10,415 nt of DNA, taken from Propionibacteriaceae bacterium (GTDB taxonomy: Bacteria > Actinomycetota > Actinomycetes > Propionibacteriales > Propionibacteriaceae). The stretch covers positions 10,279 through 20,693 of the forward strand of contig PMBM01000100.1 of the NCBI GenBank assembly GCA_003153855.1, written 5' to 3'. Made by a program: the position numbers and the translations under genes. Positions 1 to 9,000 of this stretch are shown one piece after another (positions within the stretch are counted from its first letter, which is position 1; the number at the start of each line of letters is the position of its first letter). A model generated the notes under the pieces. That model saw only the letters and a program-made list of their open reading frames with translations. It searched no databases and was not told where the DNA came from.

Positions 1-98
1 GTGACCTCGCCGACGTTCATGACGTCGAACGTGTACGGGACCGTCGAGAGCGCCGTGTTACCGGTCGCCGTGCCCGCGTGCTTGGTGATGTTGATGCC
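1..98 (-). repeat. Last visible unit (partial), with NVGEVT instead of NTGNVT
   Basis: This unit has 32 codons before the window ends. It starts G-I-N-I-T-K-H-A-G and reaches the F-D-V-M-N-V-G-E-V position. The near-invariant N-T-G-N-V-T is changed at two residues, and the usual V-T before it is V-M. The array or the protein may end not far to the left, but the window cannot show this. Confidence 0.8.
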
Positions 99-3000
99 CG
101 GGGAGGCGTCGACCGGGGTGTCGACGCTGTCGCTGCTCGTCACCGGGGAGCCCGTGGGCGGCTTCGCCGAGACGCTCGCCGTGTTGGCGACGTGGCCCGC
201 GTCGACGTCGCCCTGGGTCAGCGTGTACGTGGCGGTGCACGACGTGGAGCTGTGCGGAGCGAGCGTGGTGACCGGGCAGGTCGCACCGCCGACGACCGGG
301 TCGTTGATCGCGACCGCGGTCAACGTGACGTTGCCGGTGTTCGTGACGACGAACGTGTACGGGATCGTCGAGCCCGCGGTGTGCCCGCTCAGCGCGCCGG
401 ACTGCTTGTCGAGCGCAACCCGCGGTGCGGGCGCCACGAGCGTGTCGATGGAGTCGCTCGCCGAGACCGGACTACCGGTCGGCGGGTGGGCCGTGACGGA
501 CGCCGTGTTCGGGACGTGCCCCGCGTCCACGTCGGCCTGCGACAGCGTGTAGATCGCCGTACATGTCGTCGAGGCCTTGGGCGCGAGCACGGTCGCCGGG
601 CAGCTGACGCTGACGATCTTGGGATCGGCCACCGCGACGGAGGTCAGCGTGACGTTGCCGGTGTTGGTCACCTGGAACGTGTACGGGATCACCGAGCCGG
701 CCGTGTTGCCGCTGGCGGTGCCCGCGTACTTGTGGATCGAGATGCTCGGGATCGCGGTGATCGGCGTGTCGGTGGAGTCGGTCCCGTGGACTGCGCTGCC
801 GGTGGGCGGCGTGGCCGCCACCGACGCCGTGTTGGCGACGTGGCCGGCGTCGATGTCGGTCTGGGTCAGCGTGTAGGTCGCCGTACAGGTCGTCGACGCA
901 CCCGGCGCCAGAGAGGTCGCGGGGCAGGTGATGCTGCCGACCTTGGCGTCAGAGACGGCCACGCCGGTCAGGGTGACGTTGCCGGTGTTGGTCACGACGA
1001 ACGCGTACGGGATCGTCGAACCCTCGGTCCCGCCCGTCGGCATGCCGGCCTGCTTGTCGAACGTCACCTTGGGTGCCGAAGGGATGAGCGTGTCGACGGA
1101 GTCCGACCCCGACAAGGGCTGACCCGACGGCGGAGCGGCCGACGCGGACGCGCTGTTCGCGACGTGGCCGGCGTCGACGTCGGCCTGCGTGAGGACGTAG
1201 GTCGCGCTGCAGTTGACATGAGCCCCCGGCGAAAGCGTCGTCGTGCCGCAGCTGACGGTCCCGACCTTGGCGTCGGTCACCGACACGTTCTTCAGCGACA
1301 CGTTCCCCGTGTTCGTCACGACGAACAGGTACGAGATCGTGGAGCCCGCCGTCACGCCCGACGGAGCGCCCGCCTGCTTGTCGAACGTCATGCCCGGCGA
1401 GGACGTGATCGTCGAGGTCGCCGTGTCGGTCGAGGTGACGGGAGGACCGGACGGCGGCACCGCGGACAGTGTCGCCGTGTTGACGACGTGCCCGGCATCC
1501 ACGTCGGCCTGGGTCAGCGTGTACGTCGCGGTGCAGGTTGTCTGCTCCCCCGGCGCCAGCGTCGTGGTCGGGCAGAACACCGAACCCACCATGAGGTCGG
1601 TGACGCTCAGCAGGTGCATCGTGACGTTGCCGGTGTTGCGAGCGTGGAACGTGTAGACGATCGTCGAGCCTGCGCCCGTGCCGGACGGCGTCCCGGCCTG
1701 CTTGCTGAGCACCATGCTGGCTGCGCCCGGAATCAGCGTGTCCGTACGGTCCGTGGCCGTCGCGCGTGCACCGGAGGGCGCATCGGCCGACACGTTGGCG
1801 GTGTTGGCCACGTGTCCTGCGTCGACGTCGGCCTGGGTCAGGAAGTAGGTCGCCGTACACGTCGTCGTCGCTGCCGGGGCCAGGACGGTGGTCGGGCAGG
1901 ACACCTCTCCCGCAGTGGGATCGTCGACGGCGATCGCGGTCAAGGTCACGTTGCCGGTGTTGGTGACGACGAAGCGGTAGAGGATCGTCGAGCCGGCGGT
2001 GTTCCCGCTCGGCGTGCCCGCCTGCTTGTCCAGCGTGATCTTCGGGGCCGGAGCGACGAGCGTGTCGGTCGAGTCGGTCGCCGTGACCGCCGCACCGGAC
2101 GGCGGGTTCGCCGACGCGGTCGCCGTGTTGGCGACGTGACCGGCATCCACGTCGACCTGCGTGACCGTATACGTGGCCGTACACGTCGTCGTTGCTCCAG
2201 GTGCCAGCGTCGTCGCGGGGCAGCTCACCGAGCCGGCCTTCGCGTCGGAGATCACGAGCGCGGTGATCGTGACGTTGCCGGTGTTCTGGACGACGAAGAG
2301 GTACGGGATGGTCGCACCGGCCGTGCTGCTCGAGGGGACGCCTGCCTGCTTGTCGAGGGTGATCTTCGGCGCGGACGCGACCGGCGTGTCCACCGTGTCG
2401 GACGCAGTGGTCGTGCCGCCGGTGGGCGACGTACCCGACGCCGTCGCGGTGTTCGCCACGTGGCCGGAGTCGACGTCGACCTGGGTGAGCGTGTACGTCG
2501 CGGTGCAGGTCGTCGACGCCTTCGGCGCGAGGGTCGCGACCGGGCACGAGACCGTACCCACCTTGAGGTCGCTCACGCTCACGGCGTGCAGCGTGACGTT
2601 GCCGGTGTTGGCCACCAGGAACGTGTACGGGATCGTCGAGCCGGCCGTGTTGCCCGTGGCCGTCCCCGCCTGCTTGTCCACGGCGATCGCCGGCAGGGAC
2701 GGGATCGGCAGGGTCACCGTGTCGGTCGCCGTCGCTGCGGCACCGCTCGGCGGGTTCGCGGAGACGCTCGCGGAGTTGACGACGTGCCCGGCATCGACAT
2801 CGGCCTGAGTGAGCGCGTACGTGGCGGCGCAGGTGGTCGACGCACTGGGCGCCAGTGTCGTGGCCGGGCACGTCACCGTACCCACCCGTGCGTCGGTCAC
2901 CACGACGCTGGTGAGCGTCACGTTGCCCGTGTTCGTCACGAGGAACGTGTAGGGAACCGTCGAACCGGCGGTGGTCCCGGTCGGCGCCCCGGCAGCCTTC

Positions 3001-6000
3001 TTCAGCGTGACCTTCGGGGCGGACGGGATCAGGGTGGTGACCGAGTCGGTGGCCGACACCGCGGTACCGCTCGGCGGGTTGGCCGACGCACCGGCCGTGT
3101 TGACGACCTTCCCGGCGTCGACGTCGGACTGCTTCAGCGTGTACGTGGCCGTACACGTCGTCGCCGCTCCGGGCGCGAGCTGCGTCACGGGGCAGGTGAC
3201 CGTACCGACTTCTGCGTCGCTGACCGAGACGCTCGTGAGGGTCACGTTGCCCGTGTTCGTGACGAGGAACGTGTACGGGATCGTCGATCCCGCGGCGTTG
3301 CCGGAGGCGGTCCCGGCTGCCTTCTTGAGCGTGACGCTCGGGGTCGAGGCGATCGGCGTGGTGATCGAGTCGACGGAGGTCACCGCGGCACCGGTCGGCG
3401 GGCTCGCGGAGGCGGTCGCCGAGTTCGTGACGTGACCCGCGTCGACGTCGGCCTGGGTGAGCGTGTACGTGGCGGTGCACGTCGTGGAACCTCCGGGCGC
3501 CAGCGAACCGGACGGGCACGAGACCGTACCGACCTGTGCGTCCGTCACCCCGACCGTCGTGAGGGTCACGTTGCCGGTGTTAGTGACGAGGAACGTGTAC
3601 GGGATCGTCGACCCGGCCTTGTTGCCCGACGCGGTGCCGGCCGTCTTCTTCAGCGTGATCCTGGGCGCCGAGGTGATCGGCGACGTGACCGAGTCGGTGG
3701 CGGTCACCGCGGCACCGCTGGGCGGGTTCGCCGAGGCTGTCGCCGTGTTGACGACCTTGCCGGCGTCCACGTCGGACTGCTTGAGCGTGTACGTGGCGGT
3801 GCAGGTCGTCGACGCGTTGGGCGACAGCAGCGAGACCGGGCAGGTGACCGTACCCACCTTGGCGTCGGTGACGGCGACCGTCGTGAGGGTCACGTTGCCG
3901 GTGTTGGTGACCAGGAACGTGTACGGGATGGCCGAGCCGGCCGTGCTGCCGGTGGCGGTGCCCGCGGTCTTCTTCAGCGTGACGCTCGGGGCCGACGTGA
4001 TCGGCGCGGTCACGGTGTCCCGCGCGGTCACCGTGGTGCTGTTCGGCGCGGTCCCGCTCGCGGTCGCGGTGTTGACGACGTGGCCCGCGTCGACGTCCGC
4101 CTGGGTCAGCGTGTACGTCGCCGTGCACGTCGTCGCCACCCCAGGAGCCAGGGTGCTGACCGGGCAGGTGACCGTACCGGTGGTGGCGTCGGTCACCCCG
4201 ACGGTCGTCAGCGTCACGTTGCCGGTGTTCGTGACCAGGAACGTGTACGGGACCGTCGAGCCCGTCCTGTTGCCCGACGCGGTGCCGGCTGCCTTCTTCA
4301 GCGTGACGGCCGGCGACGCCGTGATGCGCGTCGTCGTCGCAGCGTTCGCAGCCACCACGGCACCCGACGGCGACGTGCCGGAGACGCTCGCGGAGTTGTT
4401 CACCACGCCGGCGTCGACGTCGGCTTGAGTGACCGTGTACGTCTTCGTACAGGTCGTGCCGGCGCCTGGAGCCAGGCTGGTCGCCGGGCAGGAGACCGCG
4501 CCCACCGTCGGGTCGCTGACGCCGACCGCGTGGAGCGTCACGTTGCCGGTGTTGGTGACCACGAACGTGTAGGTGATGGTGGCGCCGGCCGCCTGGGAGC
4601 TGGGCGTCCCTGCGGTCTTGGCCAGCGAGATCGACGGCGTCGCCAGGACGGCGGTGTCGGTGGTGTCCTGTGCTGTGACGACGGCGGCGTTCGGCGAGGT
4701 GCCGTTCGCCGTCGCGGTGTTCGCCACGTGTCCCGCATCGACGTCGGTCTGGGTCAGGTGGTAGGTCGCGGTGCAGGTGGTCGAGGCGCTGGGCGCCAGC
4801 GTGCTCACGGGGCAGGAGACCGTACCGGCCTTCGGATCGTTCACCCCGACCGTGGTGAGCGTCACGTTGCCGGTGTTGGTGACGAGGAACGTGTACGGAA
4901 GGGCCGAGCCCGCCGCCGTGCCGGCCAGCGTTCCCGCCTGCTTGTCCACCGTCAGGGAGGGCGACCGCGTGATCGGCGTGCTCACCGTGCTGGTCGCGGA
5001 GATCGCCGTTCCCGTCGGCGGAGTGCCGTCTGCGGTCGCGGTGTTGGTGACCACGCCGGCGTCCACGTCACCCTGGGTCAGTGTGTACGTCTTCGTGCAC
5101 GTCGTCGAGACCCCGGGCGCCAGCGAGCTCGCCGGGCACGTGACGGGACCGACCTTGGGATCGGTGACGCCCACGCTCGTCAGGGTCACGTTGCCTGTGT
5201 TCTTCACCACGAACGTGTAGGTCACCGACGAGCCCGCCGTGTTCGCCGACGGGGTGCCCGCCGACTTCACGAGCGTCATCGCCGGAGCAGCCGCGATCGC
5301 CGTGTCCGTCGAGTCGATGCCGGTCACCACGGGTCCCGACGGAGTCGTCCCCGACGCGGTCGCCGTGTTGGCCACGTGTCCTGCGTCGACATCGGTCTGC
5401 GTGAGCGTGTACGTCTTCGTACAGGTCGTCGTCGCCCCGGGCGCCAGCGAGCTCGCGGGGCAGGTGATCGGCCCGGTCTTCGGGTCGGTGACGCCCACGC
5501 TCGTCAGCGTGACGTTGCCGGTGTTCTTCACGATGAACGTATAGGCGATGGTGGCGCCTGCGGCGGTGCCGGACGGGGTGCCCGCCTGCTTGTCGAGCGT
5601 GACGGACGCCGCAGCCGGAATGGCGAGCGTGTTGGTGTCCCCCGCGGTCACCGCGCTGCCGATCGGCGGCGTCGCCGAGACGCTCGCCGTGTTGACGACC
5701 TTCCCGGCATCGACGTCGGTCTGGGTCAGCGTGTACGAGGCGGTGCAGGTGGTCGACGCGTTCGGTGCGAGCGTCGTGACCGGGCAGGTCACCGTGCCGA
5801 CTCGTGCGTCGGTGACCGCGACGCCGGTGAGCGTGACGTTGCCGGTGTTCGTGACGAGGAACGTGTACGGCACGGTCGAACCGGCGGTGTTGCCCGTCGC
5901 CGTGCCCGCCTGCTTGTCGAGCGTGAGGGCAGGAGCCGCCGGGATCGGCAGTGTCACGGTGTCGGTCCCTGTCACCGCCGCGCCCGAAGGCGGGTTCGCC

Positions 6001-9000
6001 GAGACGCTGGCGGTGTTGATCACATGGCCGGCGTTCACGTCCGCCTGGGTGAGCGTGTACGTCGCGGTGCACGTCGTCGCTGCCCCCGGGGCGAGCTGGG
6101 TGACCGGGCACGAGACCGTACCGACTCGTCCATCCGTCACCGCGACGCTCGTCAGCGTGACGTTGCCGGTGTTGGTGACGAGGAACGTGTACGGGACGGT
6201 CGACCCGGCCTTGTTCGCTGCGGGGGTCCCGGCCGTCTTCTTGAGCGTGACCGCGGGAGCCGAGGTGATCGGCGTGGTGATGGTGTCCGTCGACGTCACG
6301 ACGACACCGTTCGGCGAGGTCCCCGTCACGTGCGCCGTGTTGATGACGTGGCCCGAGTCGACCTCGCCCTGTCCGAGCGTGTACGTGCCCGTGCACGTGG
6401 TCGTCGCACCGGGGGCGAGCTGCGTCGCCGGGCACGTCACTGTGGCGATCTTCGCATCGGTGACGGCCACGCTGCTCAGGGTCACGTTGCCCGTGTTGGT
6501 CACCAGGAACGTGTACGCGATGCTCGAGCCGGCCGTGGTGGCGACCGGCGTCACGACCGACTTCTTCACGGTGATCGCGGGCGAGCGCGTGATCGTCGTC
6601 GTCACCGAGCTGGTGGACGTCACGACCGCACCTGTCGGCGGCGTACCGCTCGCCGTGGCGGTGTTGCTCACACCGCCGGCATCCACGTCGGCCTGCGTCA
6701 GCGTGTACGTGGCGGTGCACGTCCTCGTCGCGTTCGGTGCGAGCGGGCCCACCGGGCAGCTCACCGTGGTGACCTTCGGGTCGGTGACGCCGACGTTCGT
6801 CAGCGTGACGTTGCCGGTGTTCCTCACGAGGAACGTGTAGGCGATCGTGCCCCCGGCGGCGTTGGCGCTCGGCGTACCGGCGGACTTCGTCACCGTGATC
6901 GCGGGGCCGGACGGGATGGTCGTGTCCGTCGAGTCCGACGCCGTCACCGTCGCGCCGGAGGGGGGCGATGCTGTCGCGGTCGCCGTGTTCGCGACGTGGC
7001 CGGAGTCGACGTCCGTCTGCGTGATCGTGTAGGTCGCGGTGCAGGTGATCGTCACGCCCGGCAGCAGCGACCCGATCGGGCACGTCACCGTACCGACCTT
7101 GTTGTCGGTCACTCCGGGGCCGGTCAGCGTCACGTTGCCCGTGTTCTTGACCAGGAACACGTAGGCGATCGTGGAGCCCGCCGTCGTTCCGGAGGGAGTA
7201 CCTGCCTGCTTGTCGAGGGTGATCGCAGGCGATCGCGTGATCGGCGTGACCACCGAGCTGGTCGTCGTGACCGCGGAGCCCGTCGGCGGCGTACCGGTCG
7301 CCGTCGCGGTGTTGTTCACCGTGCCCGCGTCCACGTCGGCCTGCGTCAACGTGTACGTCTTCGTACACGTCGTCGTCGCAGCCGGAGCAAGCTGCGACAC
7401 CGGGCATGACACCGTGCCGACCTTCGGATCGCTGACTCCCACGCTCGTCAACGTCACGTTGCCCGTGTTCTTCACCAGGAACGAGTACGCGATCGTCGCG
7501 CCCGCCGACATGCCCGACGGCGCGCCGGCCGACTTCGTCAACGTGATCGCCGGGCCGGCAGGAATCGTGGTGTCCGTCGAATCGGTCCGGGTCAGCGCCG
7601 ATCCCGTCGGCGGCGTACCCGTGGCCGTCGCGGTGTTGGCCACGTGACCGGAGTCCACGTCCGCCTGGGTCAGCGTGTACGTCTTCGTACAGGTCGTCGT
7701 CGCCCCTGGCGCCAGCTGCGACACCGGGCACGAGATCGCCCCCACCTTGACGTCCGTCACCCCGACGGCCGTCAGCGTGACGTTGCCCGCGTTCGTCACG
7801 ATGAAGGTGTAGGCGATCGTGGACCCGGCTGCGGAGCCGGTCGGCACACCGGCCTGCTTGTCGAACGTGAGTCCAGGTGTCCGGGTGATCGGCGTGACCA
7901 CCGAGCTCGTGGCCGTCACCGCGGCACCCGTCGGCGGCGTACCGCTCGCGGTCGCCGTGTTGTTCACGGTCCCGGCATCGACGTCCGCCTGCGTCAGCGT
8001 GTACGACTTCGTGCACGTGGTGGTGGCGGCCGGCGCCAGCTGCGACACCGGGCAGGACACCGTGCCGACCTTCGGATCGCTCACCCCGACGCTCGTCAAC
8101 GTCACGTTGCCCGTGTTCTTCACCAGGAACGAGTACGCGATCGTCGAACCCGCCGACATACCCGACGGCGCCCCGGCCGACTTCGTCAACGTGATCGCCG
8201 GGCCGGCAGGAATCGTGGTGTCCGTCGAATCGGCCTTTGTCAGGGCGGATCCCGTCGGCGGCGTACCCGTGGCCGTCGCGGTGTTGGCCACGTGCCCGGC
8301 ATCCACGTCGGCCTGGGTCACGGTGTAGCTCTTGGTGCACGTGGTCGACGCTGCCGGAGCCAGCGTGGAGGCCGGGCACGAGATCGTCCCCACCTTCGCG
8401 TCGGTCACCCCGACGCTCGTCAACGTCACGTTGCCCGAGTTCGTCACGAGGAACGTGAAGGCGATCGTCGACCCGGCGACCGACCCCGTGGGCACGCCCG
8501 CCTGCTTGTCGAACGTGAGGCCAGGTGTCCGGGTGATCGGCGTGACCACCGAGCTGGTCGTCGTGACCGCGGAGCCCGTCGGCGGCGTACCGGTCGCCGT
8601 CGCGGTGTTGTTCACGGTCCCCGCGTCCACGTCGGCCTGCGTCAACGTGTACGTCTTCGTACACGTCGTCGTCGCAGCCGGAGCAAGCTGCGACACCGGG
8701 CAGGACACCGTGCCGACCTTCGGATCGCTCACCCCGACGCTCGTCAACGTCACGTTGCCCGTGTTCTTCACCAGGAACGAGTACGCGATCGTCGAACCCG
8801 CCGACATGCCCGACGGCGCCCCCGCCGACTTCGTCAGCGTGATCGCCGGCGTCCGCGTGACCGGCGTCGTCGTCGAGCTGGTCGTGGTCACCGCCGCACC
8901 GGTGGGCGGCGTGCCGGACGCCGTAGCCGTGTTGTTCACCGTGCCCGCGTCCACCTCGGCCTGGGTGACGGTGTACGTCGCCGTACAGGTCGTGGAGATC

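Larger units (their letters stand above)
6579..8846 (-). repeat. Higher-order block: two unit types alternating, 648-bp super-period
   Basis: Seven consecutive units alternate. Type A has T-K-S-A-G near the start, G-x-V-x-N-T-A, and a tail ending T-I-T-R or P-I-T-R (anchors 6805, 7453, 8101, 8749). Type B has D-K-Q-A-G, G-H-V-A-N-T-A and a tail of D-S-T-D-T-T-I-P (anchors 7129, 7777, 8425). Copies of the same type are far more alike than neighbouring units. This indicates duplication of a two-unit cassette after the older single-unit expansion. A collapse or expansion error in assembly is most likely here, because stretches of about 120 bp are identical. Confidence 0.85.

Noticed and set aside
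78..7409. A 7.3-kb open frame on the plus strand, rich in Arg, Gly, Asp and His
   Set aside because: It reads the same triplets as the real gene in reverse. It stays open because the gene hardly uses Leu TTA, Leu CTA or Ser TCA codons (rare at high G+C), and because a 324-bp period keeps the frame unchanged from unit to unit. It stops at 7407-7409, opposite a Ser TCA codon. It has no protein-like pattern of its own.
6579..8846. Assembly artefact creating the near-identical units
   Set aside because: It cannot be excluded, but the copies carry scattered differences and switch best partner, which a simple duplicated contig end would not give. It is kept as a real repeat with a caution.
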